Source of the DNA: Megascapheus bottae
Lineage: Eukaryota; Chordata; Mammalia; Rodentia; Geomyidae
Reading direction: 5' to 3'
Assembly: GCA_024803745.1 (NCBI GenBank)
Contig: JANJXV010000013.1
Span: 12,322,501-12,386,500 of the forward strand
Length of the DNA: 64,000 nucleotides
In this document: one piece after another, positions 45,266 to 56,394 of the stretch
Layout of the letters: each line of letters opens with the position of its first letter
How positions within the stretch are numbered: position 1 is the stretch's first letter
Made by a program: the position numbers and the translations under genes
The notes under the pieces: generated by a model
Databases searched by the model: none
The model's input: only the letters and a program-made list of their open reading frames with translations
What the model was told of the DNA's origin: nothing

Positions 45266-45608
45266 AGTAAAGGCAAAAACAACAAACGGGTATTCCTCTT
45301 TTTAGAAGCCCAAGAAGAGAACTAAGCTGAACAAAACTAGGCTAGGATGGTTATTGTGATAAAAATATAATGATGAAAAGATTTGCAAGACCAGAAGTTA
45401 TTAGTTAATATAAATGATAAGATGGTTTCCTCTGTGGTTAGAGTGTTTAAACATAGTTGAAAATAAATACTAATTTTACAGTAAAATAATAGATGCATGT
45501 CTGAAAGACACACATATACACACTCAAAACAGGCTTAGAATTGTTTTGTCGTGTCATCCAATCTTAATAAAAATTGTTGGGAAGTAAGAACTAAGCCCTG
45601 TGAATACA

Positions 45609-45799
45609 GGGGCCGGGAGTTTGGCCTAGTGGTAGAGTGCTTGCCTAGCATGCACGAAGCCTTGGGTTGATTCCTTGGTACCACATACACAGAAAAAGCT
45701 GGAAGTGGTGCTGTGACTCAAATGGTAGAGTGCTAGCCTTGAGAAAGCTCAAGAACAGTACCTAAGACTTGAACTCAAACCCCAGGACTGGCAAAAAAT
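45609..45799 (+). mobile_element. type 1 SINE
   Basis: GGGGCCGGGAGTTTGGCC head, ACTGGC plus A6 end. Confidence 0.9.
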
Positions 45800-45867
45800 A
45801 GTATGTTTTTGACAGATCTTAGCCCACTCTCGTGTGTGTTTTAATTGGCTATTAAGAGCCTAATTGA

Positions 45868-46092
45868 CTGGGCACTCGTGGCTCTCACCTGTAATCCTAG
45901 CTACTCTGGAGACTGAGACCTGAGAATTTCAGTTAAAAGCCAGCCTAGGGAGGAAAGTCCATGAGACTCATTTCCAATTAACCACCAGAAAACTGGAAGT
46001 GGCTGTCAGTAGTAGAGTACTAACTAGCCTTAAGCAAAAAAGCTCATGAATAGTGCCCAGGCCCTGAGTTCAAGCCCTACAACTGACAAAAC
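45868..46092 (+). mobile_element. type 2 SINE
   Basis: GACTGGGCACTCGTGGCTCTC head; the tail is AACCAACCAACC-like. Confidence 0.87.
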
Positions 46093-46477
46093 CAACCAAC
46101 CAACAAACCCAAGAGAGAACAAAAGGAAGTTTTCCTTCTGAATCAGTGAGGCTACTTCCCCTACTTCTCTGATGACAGAGAATTTAGTGATTAAATGAGT
46201 CGTTCATAGAAATTTGTGTCGATCAACCAGGAGACTATAGCTACAACTGGCAAAACAACAAAATGGCTCCTCAGTTCTACAGAAAGCTGCCTACGGATTG
46301 GGCTAAAAATTCTGTAGAGTACCTCCTCACCTATGAGATGGAATTAGGTGCCAAGGCCTCCAGGATTAGGACTCTGCTGACCCCTCAGTCACAACTTTTA
46401 CACTCACTTCAGGACAGTCACATGCACCGTGGCGGCACTGAAGGCCCCACGACTCTGGGTTTTGTTATTGTTGTTTT

Positions 46478-46702
46478 TGTTTTGTGGGTCATGGGGCTTG
46501 AATTCGGCCTGGGCGCTGTCCCTGACCTCTTCAGCTCAAGGCTAACACCCTACCCTTGAGCAAACCCCACTTCCCCGTTATCTAGAGGTTAATTGGAGAT
46601 GTCTCAGGTCCTTTTGTGCCCGGGCTGGCTTTGAACCTTGATCCTCAGATCTCCGTCTCCTGAGTAGCTAGAATTACAGGTGTGAGCCACCGCACCCGGC
46701 AG
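46478..46702 (-). mobile_element. type 2 SINE, reverse
   Basis: GTGGGTCATGGGGCTTGAAT through CACCGCACCCGGC. Confidence 0.87.
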
Positions 46703-46734
46703 GCTCTGGTTTTTAACCAGTCCCTTTGTCCCTC

Positions 46735-46905
46735 TTTACATCCCTAGTTGGCAAGCTCACTCTTCATTCTAAACACTGGCTGAGTGCCTTCCATGTACCT
46801 GTTATGGCTCTAGGTGTGGATGAGCAGTGAATAAAGCAGATATACTTTTGCCCCTCATGGAGTTTCACTGATTGCATGTTTGAAGGGAGCTCAAGGCAGT
46901 GGGGG
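46735..46905 (+). mobile_element. ancient interspersed repeat (L2/CR1-like, tentative)
   Basis: GAGTGCCTTCCATGTACCTG, then GCAGTGAATAAAGCAGA, then CCCCTCATGGAGTTTCACTG follow a familiar mammalian ancient-repeat order. Confidence 0.5.
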
Positions 46906-47733
46906 AGAGAACTATGTGACTGTGGGAGAAAAGAGTGCCAGGCATAGGATGTAACCACATGAAGCAAAAGCACACTGGTTCTCCTGGAGTCCTCTGAGGC
47001 CCCGGTTGGGACAGGTGCCCCTTTCTATTTCCTGTTCATTCTCATGCTTACCTCTTATTACTTGAGAGCAATTTTATTACTTGTTATAGAAGCTTGTCTT
47101 TGTCCAGGCCCGTCAACCTGTGTGTGCTTCCTATACAGTATTTATCCAGAGAGACGATGGACACATACTGCACAGGACTTCTACAGAGTATGGAGAATAG
47201 ATTAAATGAGAGAGCTTATGACTTGAGAACAGGGACCCCTGACTCTTTTGGTCTCCTTAACATGTGCCTGTGGTCTGATATGGGTAGCAGGCTGTAGCTA
47301 AAAGCAGTGCAGCAGTGCACTTCCCAGAAAGCTTCCTACAAATTAGATCTTTACCCCCAGTTCAGGCCCTCCTTCCAGGGAGGGTCAGGCATCCTTCTGA
47401 GTATATCATCTGTCCCCAAGCTAGGCTATTGTAAAGCTTCACAAAGGATTTGGACCGAGACTACTTGCCCTTGAATACTTTATTTAACCTCTCTATACTT
47501 CAAGATCCTCATCTATGGAATAAATTGAGCCAAATGGAAGCAACTCATATCTGTAATCTTAGCTACTTGGAAAAAAAAGTTCATGAGACCACCCCCCCCC
47601 TTTCGGCCAATAGCTGAATGGTGTAATATATACCTGTCATCTTAGCTATGTGGCTAAAGAGCTGTAAGTAAAGTGTCATTAAAAGGCTGAACACATCACA
47701 TGAAAACAATACATGCCAGTTTTGTTGTTGTTG
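46906..47733. other. intronic, nothing assigned
   Basis: The frame at 47094-47297 has no domain. Confidence 0.4.
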
Positions 47734-47906
47734 TTTGCCAGTCCTGGGGTTTGAACTCTGGGCCTGAGCACTGTCCTTGGGCAACCTTGAGGCTAGTGCC
47801 ACAGCACCACTTCTGGCTTTTTCTGTGTATGTGGTTCTAAGGAATGGAACCCAGGGCTTCATGCATGCTAGGCAAGCACTCAACCACTAGGCCACACTTC
47901 CGGCCC
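47734..47906 (-). mobile_element. type 1 SINE, reverse, internally deleted
   Basis: GGCTAGTGCCACAGCACCAC: the CTCTACCACTTGAG box is missing. Confidence 0.85.
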
Positions 47907-47991
47907 ATAGGTCAGTTTTTTTTAAACTACCAATTACTGCATATTATTCCTTAAGTCCTGTGAATAATGATGATAAAAGTACAGTCATAGT

Positions 47992-48172
47992 CAGGCACCA
48001 GTGGCTCACACTTGTAATCCTACCTACTCCAGACTGGGATAACAGACAAATCTGTTATCTCTAATTAATTGGAAAAAGATAGAAAGCGGAGGTATGGCTC
48101 AACTGATAGAGCACCATCCTTAAGCAAGAAAGCTAAGAGAGCTCTGGCCCTGAATTCACACTCCAGTACATA
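47992..48172 (+). mobile_element. type 2 SINE, internally deleted
   Basis: GGCACCAGTGGCTCACACTTG head; lacks part of the B1-like core. Confidence 0.75.
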
Positions 48173-48611
48173 CACACACACAGTATAGTCACAAGCAGTG
48201 TAACCATGTATAAGTCAATGACACACCACATAGAAGATGGAAATCCCATAAAATTATAATGTTGCTGAAAATTCCTATTATCTAGTGACATGTTAGTCAT
48301 GTTAATGTCCCAGCACTCACATGTGTGTGGAAAACATACCATGCTGCCAGTCACATTACAAGTACAGTACATATAATTGTATATAGTACAAAATACTTAA
48401 ATGATAACAAATAACTACATTGATAGTTTATGTATTTATTATACCATGCCATTATCATTTGAGAATACTTCTTCTGCCTAAAAAGTAGTTTACTGTAAAA
48501 CAAGTATGCTGTGTTATCTTATGACAGACACATACACCTCAGATTCCAATAGCCTCTTGTGCTTGATTTCACTCGTGGTTTGTTCATTCTTGTCCGAGAA
48601 GCAATAGGATG

Positions 48612-48612
48612 T

Positions 48613-48648
<36 letters not shown>
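48612..48648 (+). repeat. (GACA)n microsatellite
   Basis: Nine GACA units. Confidence 0.95.
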
Positions 48649-48753
48649 CAGGCAGGCAAATACAGATCCTATGTAGCCTAGCTATCTGGTATTCATCTAG
48701 GTTTATATGTGCATACTCTATAGTAGCACAATGAAATCACCTGACATATTTCT

Positions 48754-48934
48754 GATCTGAGGATCAAAGTTCAAAGGCAGCCTGGGCACAAAAGGACTGA
48801 GACTCTTATCTCCAATTAACCTCTTGAAAACGGGAAGTGAGGCTTAGCTCAAGAGAAGGGTGGTAGCATGAAGCTGAAGAGCTCAGGGACAGCGCCTAGG
48901 CCCAGAGTTCAAGCCCCCTGACCCACACAAAAAA
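48754..48934 (+). mobile_element. type 2 SINE, 5' truncated
   Basis: Starts at GATCTGAGGATCAAAGTTC and ends CTGACCCACACAAAAAAAAAG. Confidence 0.8.
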
Positions 48935-48984
48935 AAAGAAAAGAAAGAAAGAAATGCAAGACTATAATAATATTTCCCCATTCT

Positions 48985-49487
48985 TAAAAAAAAGTACTAG
49001 GGCTTGAACTCAGGGCTTCCAGCTTGCTAGGCAGGCACCCTACCTCTTGAACCATGCATCTAACCCTTTTTTTCCTGCTTATTTATTTATTTATTTTGCC
49101 AGTCGTGAAGCCTGTTCTTGGCTTTCTCAAGGCTAGAGTTCTACCACTTAAGCCACAGCACCACTTCCAGCTTTTTTCTGTGTATGTGGTACCGAGGAAT
49201 CAAACCCAGGTCTTTGTGCATGCTAGGCAAGCACTCTTACCACTAGGCCAAATTCCCAGCCCTGGTCTACTTATTTTTGAGGCAGAGTCTTTCTTTTTTC
49301 CAGGCTGGCCAGGAACCATAATCCTTGTGAATTTAGCCTCTAATATAGCTGGGGTGCCAATTGCCCAGCTAGTGGTTGAGATGGGGGTCTCACAAACTTC
49401 TTGCCCAGGCTAGCTCAAACTATGATCTCCTGGTCTTAGCCTCCTAGGTAGCTAGGATGACAGGTGTAGGCCACTGACACCCAGCTA
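48985..49487 (-). mobile_element. type 3 SINE, reverse, with nested type 1 SINE (49097-49261)
   Basis: ID-like end at 48990-49065 and B1-like units at 49265-49487 belong together. The reverse type 1 copy between them is the later insertion. Confidence 0.7.
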
Positions 49488-49591
49488 CAATTTCCTCTTC
49501 ACCTCTTTAAGAGATCTGACTTTAAACTCTTTTGAGTTATATCAACAGTATTAATTCATTGGCCAATGAGAGACCATGTAAATAGGAATTC

Positions 49592-49740
49592 TCAGTAAGG
49601 ATGGAGCACAAAATAGGAGAGAGGGAGGGAAAGGAGTGACACTGTCCAAAAAGAAAAGTATAATCGTTACCTGATTTATGTGAAGGTAACCCTTCTGTAC
49701 ATCACCTTCATAATAACAATTTTAAAAAACCAAACAAACA
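49592..49740 (+). mobile_element. L1 3' end
   Basis: GACACTGTCCAAAAAGAAAAG, TTACCTGATTTATGTGAAGG, CTTCTGTACATCACC and an AATAACAATTTTAAAAAA tail. Confidence 0.75.
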
Positions 49741-49924
49741 AAGAATGGAGCACAGGATGGGCACTAAGTAGGATATAAGGATTGAGAAAAAGAATAGGAA
49801 GAGGAGAGTTGACCATCAGAGCACAACTTGTCATATGGCAGGATTCATGTCCCAGATCCACCTTGTACTGTGACCCCATACTGGTTATTCAACCTCCCAG
49901 TTTTGTTTTGTTTTGTTTTGTTTT

Positions 49925-50148
49925 TCATGTCATGGGGCTTGAACTCAGGGCCTGGGTGTTGCCCCTGAGCTCTTCAGCTCAAGGCTACCACCCTACCCCT
50001 TGTGCCACAGGCCACTTCCTATTTCTAGTGGTTAATTAGAAATAAGAGTCTCATGAGTCTTCAGTGCTTGAGCTGGCTTTGAAATAATACAATCCTCAGC
50101 TCTCAGCCTGAGTAGTGAGGATTACAGGCATGAGCCACTGCACTTGGC
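49925..50148 (-). mobile_element. type 2 SINE, reverse
   Basis: GTCATGGGGCTTGAACTCAG through CACTGCACTTGGC; preceded by (TTTTG)n. Confidence 0.87.
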
Positions 50149-50152
50149 TCCT

Positions 50153-50154
<2 letters not shown>

Positions 50155-50219
<65 letters not shown>

Positions 50220-50269
50220 TCTCTCTCCCTCTCCCTCTCCCTCTCCCTCTCTCTCTCCCTCTCCCTCTC
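50155..50269 (+). repeat. (CT)n/(CCCTCT)n tract
   Basis: About 55 CT units grading into CCCTCT units, abutting a SINE. Confidence 0.97.
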
Positions 50270-50446
50270 ATGGGCTTGAGCTCAGGGCCTGAGCACTGTC
50301 CTTGGACTTTCTCAAGGTTAGAGCTCTACCACTTGAGCCTCAGCACCATTTCTGGCTTTTTTCTATGTATGTGGTACCGAGGAATTGAACCCGGGATTTC
50401 GTGCATGCTAGGCAAGCACTCTACCACTAGGCCAAACTCCCGGCCC
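50270..50446 (-). mobile_element. type 1 SINE, reverse (first of a pair)
   Basis: Starts directly at the CT repeat (ATGGGCTTGAGCTCAGGG) and ends AACTCCCGGCCCC. Confidence 0.88.
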
Positions 50447-50460
50447 CAAAGTCTGAAACA

Positions 50461-50657
50461 TTTTTTTTTTTTTTGCCAGTCCTGGGCTTGAGCTCAGGGC
50501 CTGAGCACTGTCCTTGGACTTTCTCAAGGCTAGAGCTCTACCACTTGAGCCTCAGCACCACTTCTGGCTTTTTTCTATGTATGTGGTACCGAGGAATTGA
50601 ACCCAGGTCCTCATGCATGCTAGGCAAGCACTCAACCACTAGGCCAAACTCCCGGCC

Positions 50658-50658
<1 letters not shown>
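50461..50658 (-). mobile_element. type 1 SINE, reverse (second of a pair)
   Basis: Poly-T, TTGCCAGTCCTGGGCTTGAG and end AACTCCCGGCCC; nearly identical to the copy just before it. Confidence 0.9.
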
Positions 50659-50689
<31 letters not shown>

Positions 50690-50690
50690 T

Positions 50691-50815
50691 CTTTTGAGAC
50701 AGGGTGTTATTATGTAGTTCATGCTGCACACGAAATCATGAACTCAGTTATTACGTAGTCTATACTGCCCATGGACTCTTGCCTCAGCGTTCCAAATGTG
50801 AGGTTTACAGGCATG
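50691..50815 (-). mobile_element. B1-like monomer, reverse, decayed
   Basis: TTTTGAGACAGGGTGTTATTATG then GGTTTACAGGCATGCATCA. Confidence 0.6.
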
Positions 50816-50911
50816 CATCATTACATCCTCCTCTTGGTGAAATGTGGATTTTATCTACTTAAGAGGACCAAAAGTGAAGAACCACTCAAAAGTGCTCTAT
50901 TAAACAGGAAA

Positions 50912-51104
50912 GCAGGCTGGGAATGTGGCTTAGTAGTGCAGTGCTTGTCTAGCATGCATGAAGCCCTGGCTTGATTCCTCAAAACCACATAAACAGAAAA
51001 AGCCTGAAGCAGTGTTATGGTTCAAGTGGTAATTGCTAGCCTTGAGCAAAAGAAGCTCAGGGACAGTGCCCAGGTCCTGACTTCAAGCCCCAAGACTGGA
51101 AAAA
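50912..51104 (+). mobile_element. type 1 SINE, diverged
   Basis: GGCTGGGAATGTGGCTTAG head; CAAGACTGG plus an AAATAAAATAAAA tail. Confidence 0.8.
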
Positions 51105-51847
51105 ATAAAATAAAAAACACTAAAGCATTATTCAAACAGAAGTCTTCATAATAAATTTTGACATTTTCCCAATTTCACTTATAGTTCTCATTGTTAATTT
51201 TTATTGATTATGACTATGCTGGTAATTCTGAAGATACTAGTTAGGTGAAATAAATATTTTTAGATTTGATAAATCATTTGAATTTATTAGTATTGGATAT
51301 TGGGAATATGGTTATTGATGTTGAGTAAATTAATCGAATATGAGTTTTTAAATGTTCAAGGAATCGTTTAAGTAGAACTCCAGCTTTGGGAGTTGGTAGT
51401 AAGATTTTAAAATCTTTTCCTTAAAAGATCTTGATAAGAATATCAAGATCCTTTCAGATTAACCTGTAGGCAGCTTCCTGGGCAATGAACTGTGGGCTAT
51501 TTTTGGTAGACTATTTCATCAAGATAAATATACAATAATATATGAGTTATCAATGGAGTTGTCCTATCCAATCATAACAGAGCCATAAGTGGAACTTGTG
51601 AGGCATGGAAGCTTATAATACAAACTTCTATTTACTCTGGCATTAAGAGATAAACTACTTTTATATAATATCATGTGTCTGAATATTTCTTTTAGTAAAT
51701 AATTCTATTTACAAACTATACTACATGTAATCAAATACTCCAAGGTGCTTTCTTCTATCTTTCTGTGGCATGGATTCTGAAGTCTCACTTGGCTTTGGAG
51801 AGGGTCAGGACACTCATTAGCTGGACTAACTTCCAACTCAGGAATCC

Positions 51848-51849
51848 TC

Positions 51850-51913
<64 letters not shown>
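51848..51913 (+). repeat. (TGTC)n(TC)n microsatellite
   Basis: Eight TGTC units, then about 16 TC units, before a reverse SINE. Confidence 0.96.
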
Positions 51914-51915
<2 letters not shown>

Positions 51916-51957
51916 CTTCCTATCTTCCTCCCTCCCCTCCCCCCTTTCTTTTTCTTT

Positions 51958-52142
51958 CACCGGCCCTGAGGCTTGATCTCAGGGCCTGGACACTGTCCTT
52001 GGACTTTCTCAAGGCTAGAGCTCTACCACTTGAGCCACAGCACCCCTTCGGGCTTTGACTGTGTATGAAGTACTGAGGAATTGAACCCAGGACTTCGTGT
52101 ATGCTAAGCAAGCACTCTACCACTAGGCCACGCTCCCAGCCC
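51958..52142 (-). mobile_element. type 1 SINE, reverse
   Basis: CACCGGCCCTGAGGCTTGATC through CACGCTCCCAGCCC; closest SINE to the NEU3 promoter, about 100 bp inside intron 1 from the CpG-rich stretch. Confidence 0.87.
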
Positions 52143-52239
52143 AGGAATTTGCTTTCTTCCAGTGGGAAGAAAGCAAAAATTCAAGTGGCTAAGAATACTT
52201 TGTGGCTACCGACTGCGTGTCTCTTTCTACATTCGGTCA

Positions 52240-52720
52240 AGGCTGCTTTCCTAAGTGCAGGGGGTGCTGCTGAAAGCCACTGGAACCCACTTTTCTGGGG
52301 GAGGGCGGGGGGTGTTGTGGCTCCTGGCCTTCCGGCCCGGCTCACCTGCGCAGGACCCGGGCTCCGCGGTGTCTCTGAGCAAGAGGTGTTCTTCCGTGGG
52401 GCGCGAAGACAGGCGCTCAGGTCTCGGACACAGAAGCCTAGGAGAATGACCTGCACCCTGGTTAGAGAGACGAACGGAACAGAGACACAAGCCGGCGATG
52501 AAAGGCACAAAGCCCCGAGAAGGAAAAAAACAAAGAGCTGGCGAGAGGGAGGGCACCGAGACAGCCCGGGGATGGGAAGACAAGCGAGGAACCCAAGGCT
52601 GTCAGCCAGCCCGCAGGAAACCCCGCCCCCTGGGGGCGGCACAAGACGAGGCCACGCCCCCTCGAGACTCCGCCCCCGCGGAACCAGCAGTGTCTGCGTC
52701 ATCCCCTGCGTCCCCACGCT
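52240..52720 (-). promoter_or_regulatory. NEU3: CpG-island promoter of NEU3
   Basis: This is the only sustained CpG-rich, GC-rich stretch in the window. It overlaps NEU3 exon 1 and includes several GC boxes (GGGGCGG/CCGCCCC types) clustered at 52620-52685, with no TATA box obvious at a fixed distance. A TATA-less housekeeping-type promoter firing toward lower coordinates is inferred. Long open frames on both strands here are a by-product of high GC content. Confidence 0.8.
52346..52604 (-). other. NEU3: NEU3 exon 1, open in frame but without an ATG
   Basis: A perfect donor (CAG/GTGAGC) lies at 52346/52345. The frame that splices into exon 2 reads RPTEEHLLLRDTAEPGSCA and then Glu-Val-Met, which aligns with the N-terminal extension of the long human NEU3 isoform (similar RP.EE...TEEPGSSAEV pattern, recalled). 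This identifies the exon. In this frame the codon at the position of the human first Met is CCG, the second human Met position is ACG, and no ATG occurs between the upstream in-frame TGA (52602-52604) and the splice site. The exon is therefore probably 5'UTR here, with translation starting in exon 2. Near-cognate initiation remains possible. The transcription start is not defined; the left boundary given is only the limit of the open frame. Confidence 0.8.
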
Positions 52721-53261
52721 GTGATCAATTGGTTAGTGTGTGGATCGGTGTCGCTGCCTGAAACTTCCCCTGGATGGTCTAAGAATGCAATGAAGGTTCC
52801 GGGCCTCAGCGGGAACTACCAAAAGGATTCGGAGCTCAGACCCTGAAGTACACACACCCTTTGCAAAAAAAACACAGACAAAAAGTACATTTGTATAGTT
52901 TATTGCCGTGGACATTTCCCTTTTGGAGCCATGAGTTGGCAAAATAAGTTTACTAAAGTAGGAGAAGAGAAATGAGAGAAAAGGGTAATTGGCAAGCTAA
53001 GAGAGGGGCACGGTGCTACTGTTGCTTCTGCTGTGGCCCCTGCTCCTTTGCGAGTATGGAGTTGGAGATAGGATCGTGTGGGGCAAGTGAGGATTTTGTT
53101 CATTGACCTTCTCCCTGTTTTGTGGTCTAGACTGAGTGAGCAGCTGTCTCTTGGACCATGGCTCAAATTCCAAAGGTGCTGAAACTTCATGAGAACTGAG
53201 TTTTCATATGTGTTTTTCTTTAGGCTAAAGGCTTCTCTTTTTTCTTCCTTTGACCTGGCCA

Positions 53262-53273
53262 GGTGTGTGTGTG

Positions 53274-53307
<34 letters not shown>

Positions 53308-53335
53308 GTGTGTGTGTGTGTGTGTGTGTGTGTGT
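53262..53335 (+). repeat. (GT)n microsatellite
   Basis: About 36 GT units with two interruptions. Confidence 0.97.
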
Positions 53336-53566
53336 CCAAGCCAGTTCTGAGGCTTCAACTCGAAGCTTTGGGGCTCTTAGTCTTTACCCTCTAGGCTAAT
53401 GATAGTCTACTGCTTGAACCATAGCTCCATATCCAGCTGTTTTGTTGGTTAATTGCAAATAAGAGTCTCTTGCACTTCCCTGGTCAGACTGGCTTCAAAC
53501 TACAATCCTCAGATTTCACCTTCCTGAGTAATGATGATTATAGGCATGAGCCACCCACACTGGGCC
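53336..53566 (-). mobile_element. type 2 SINE, reverse
   Basis: CCAAGCCAGTTCTGAGGCTTC through CACCCACACTGGGC; tail side is the GT repeat. Confidence 0.8.
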
Positions 53567-54404
53567 TACTTGACTCATGTCACTGAATGGACCTTATTCT
53601 CTATCCATCATATCTCCTTAAATGGAAATTCCCCCACATTTACTATATATGTGTGTATACACACATCAACACACATCGGTTTGTTAGAGGACTGAGTTCA
53701 TTCTTGTTTCCCAAATTGGAAATGAATTATCTGCCCCCACACACACACACACAAAAGGGAAACAAAGAGTTCACACTGTGCAAATGTGGATCAACAAATG
53801 ATTGGGAGCCAATGAAACCCTAAAACAATCCCTATCAGCCTTTAAAAGCTATGTGGCTAATAAGTCTACCAGGAAATAGACATTCAGAAAAGCAAGTGGG
53901 GGAAAAATGAGTTAATTACAAAGGTTTTAAATAGCAGAACCATGGCATAATGAAGTAGAGCTAGTTATAAAGCTATAATTATTTTTATTGTGTAAAAATA
54001 ATTTTAACTTTGCTTTCTCTGAAATAATGGGAGAGACATTCTGCTAGTGGTGAAAGTGTTGTACAGAATTGTCAGTAAGGTATACTATAATAAATAATCT
54101 TTACCATGTCATAATAGTAAAAAAAAATCAGTCAGTCAAAGTGACTCTAACACTATGAAATATGTAATGCATGCATCATCAGGGCAGGAGTGCGGGCACA
54201 AATGGAATTCCACATTTACTTGTGATAGTATGGAGACACAGGCCCTGTTCACCTGAAAACATCATAAACCTTTACTCCTCTATCCTTTGAAGTCAGCTTG
54301 GGATTTTCTCTTTTTGCATATTGGTTCCCTTACATTTGGGATAAACATAAAAGCAAAGAGTCTTGCTCCTTTGATCCTCTTGTTAGAGTTGTGTTTTGTT
54401 TTGT
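53567..54404. other. intergenic, nothing assigned
   Basis: AT-rich sequence with short CA runs near 53650-53750. No exon or repeat recognised. Confidence 0.4.
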
Positions 54405-54665
54405 TTTCACTGTTATAAAGGTGATGATATATAGAGGGGTTACAGTTTCAAAAGTCAGATAATGAGTACATTTCTTTTTAGACAGTACCCCTTCCTTCTC
54501 CATCTCCAAGTTTTTCCCTTCCATCTCCACCCACAGTTGTATAACTAATTTTCAAAATAGTGTCCAATTTACCCTTTATCCCTCCATTTCTGTGTCCCTC
54601 CTTTTCTGTGTCCCCCCTTACCCTTACAAAGTCATATAAATAAACAAACAAGACAAAAAGAAAAC
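54405..54665 (-). mobile_element. L1 3' end, reverse, uninterrupted
   Basis: AAGGTGATGATATATAGAGG, GGTTACAGTTTCAAAAGTC, ACAGTACCCCTTCC, AACAAACAAGACAAAAAG. Confidence 0.75.
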
Positions 54666-54944
54666 AACCAGATTCTTCTGAAAGAGAACATAAGAATCCA
54701 CCAGGTCAGTAACAATGTATGGTCACTTTTAGTTGAAGCCAGGTAAAACAAAGGAATTAGACAAATGTCAACAAAGAGAAAGACAAACTGCTAACTTAGA
54801 GGATATAAAAATGTTAGTCTGAATTCATGATATAGAGAAAATACAAGATAAGTCTGGTATCTTGTTGTGCCATGAAGAGTGGGCCTGAAAACATAAGATA
54901 TCTCCAGAACACAGAAGCCAAACCAGAATACAGCTTGATACATT

Positions 54945-55136
54945 TTTTTTTTGCCTGTCCTGAGTTTGAGCTCAGGGCCTGAGCACTGTCCTTGGACTTT
55001 CTCAAGGCTAGTGCTCTACCACTTGAGCCTCAGCAACATTTGTGGCTTTTTTCTATGTACGTGGTACCAAGGAATCGAACCCGGATCTTCATGAATGCTA
55101 GGCAAGCACTCTATCCTAGGCCAAACTTCCAGCCCA
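54945..55136 (-). mobile_element. type 1 SINE, reverse
   Basis: Poly-T, TTGCCTGTCCTGAGTTTGAG through CAAACTTCCAGCCC. GATACATTTTT occurs on both sides (54937 and 55137), a likely target-site duplication. Confidence 0.9.
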
Positions 55137-55166
55137 GATACATTTTTCCTTAACATTTTTGCAGGG

Positions 55167-55378
55167 CTGGCAAGGCACTGGTGACTAACTTCTGGAATCC
55201 TAGCTATCTGGGAGGCAGAAATATGAGGATACTGGTTCAAAGGATATTGTTGCCAACATAGGTAGACAAATCCTCAAAACCGTATCTCCAACTAAACAGC
55301 ATTAAAAAGGTGGACTAGAAGTATGGCTCAAATGGTAGCATGGCTCAGTGGTAGGGTACCAGCTAGGAGAGGGGCCAA
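55167..55378 (+). mobile_element. type 2 or 3 SINE, diverged
   Basis: AAGGCACTGGTGACTAACTTC left part; GGCTCAAATGGTAGCATGG right part. Confidence 0.65.
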
Positions 55379-56150
55379 GAAGGACTAGAACAAGAAACTA
55401 ACTTAATAGCAATGAGCTGAATAATATTATTTCATTCTAAAAGAAATCAGACAAATGATGACTTCAGATCCAGAGACGAAAATGTACAGGCTATTTGACA
55501 GGCATCTTTTATAGCTCGTATAGCAAAAGAGCCATAAAAGGCTGTTGGGTCACAAACGCCATCTTGAAAATGACAGTTCAAATACAGAATTGGAACTGGC
55601 CAAATATGGAAAATATTGACATAAAAAAAGAACAATCATCTGCCAACAGTTAAAGTTTAAACAATTGAATATTGACATATGAAGAAAAATGTCACTTGTT
55701 ACCTCATAGTTCACTAATGAAAGAACCAAGCTTTTGTTCTTCCTTCCTATAAAAACTATATATCAGTGACTAAATCCCTAGAGAAAAGTTTTCCTTACTA
55801 AAACTAATAACTGCCAGAGAAACGATAGAACTTGCTTATTTTGCAATCATGAATGAAATAATGTATCTGATAATTATTAGTGGCTTGTTCAAATCATAAG
55901 TGGCAACTGCTACACTTTGTAAGGCCAAAAGTGACCAGAGTCCATTGAGCAATTATCACACCACAAAGACAGGCAAGTTCTTGTTATGTGGCCTCCTGAA
56001 ATAAGAATAAAAGCAACCTGGCCTCCTCTTTAAAATCTTCCTGCCAAAAGGTAATCAAACCCGAGGGTGTGGCAGTAAAACTCAATGGTAGAATACCTGC
56101 ATAACATTTATGAAGTCAATTCATTGTCCACTACTGAAAAAAGTTAAGTA
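55379..56150. other. intergenic; ID scrap at 56060-56145
   Basis: Only a decayed ID-like scrap (CAATGGTAGAATACCTGC) is recognised. Confidence 0.4.
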
Positions 56151-56165
56151 AATACTATAGTGATG

Positions 56166-56365
56166 ATGGGGCCGGGAGTTTGGCCTAGTGGTTAAAGTGC
56201 TTGCCTAGCATGCATGAAGACCCGGGTTCGATTCCTCGGTACCACATACATAGAAAAAGGCCATAAGTGGTGCTGAGGCTCAAGTGGTAGAGCTCTAGCC
56301 TTGAGAAAGTCCAAGGACAGTGCTCAGGCCCTGAGCTCAAGCCCAGGACTGGCAAAAAAAAAAAA
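56166..56365 (+). mobile_element. type 1 SINE, young, exact 15-bp target-site duplication
   Basis: AATACTATAGTGATG at 56151-56165 and 56366-56380. It shares the TGGTTAAAGTGC and GTGCTGAGGCTC variants with 42161-42364 and is almost identical to it. Confidence 0.97.
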
Positions 56366-56394
56366 AATACTATAGTGATGCATAGTTTTTGACA

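Larger units (their letters stand above)
44451..52345 (-). other. NEU3: NEU3 intron 1
   Basis: Spans 7895 bp from the exon 1 donor to the exon 2 acceptor. It is mostly SINEs of all three types, CT, GACA and TGTC microsatellites, and AT-rich sequence. The segment 51110-51840 is repeat-poor and AT-rich, with nothing recognisable. Confidence 0.85.

Noticed and set aside
52181..52724. Long frames on both strands at the NEU3 promoter
   Set aside because: GC-rich sequence rarely contains stops. Only the frame joining exon 2 has support, and only as exon 1.
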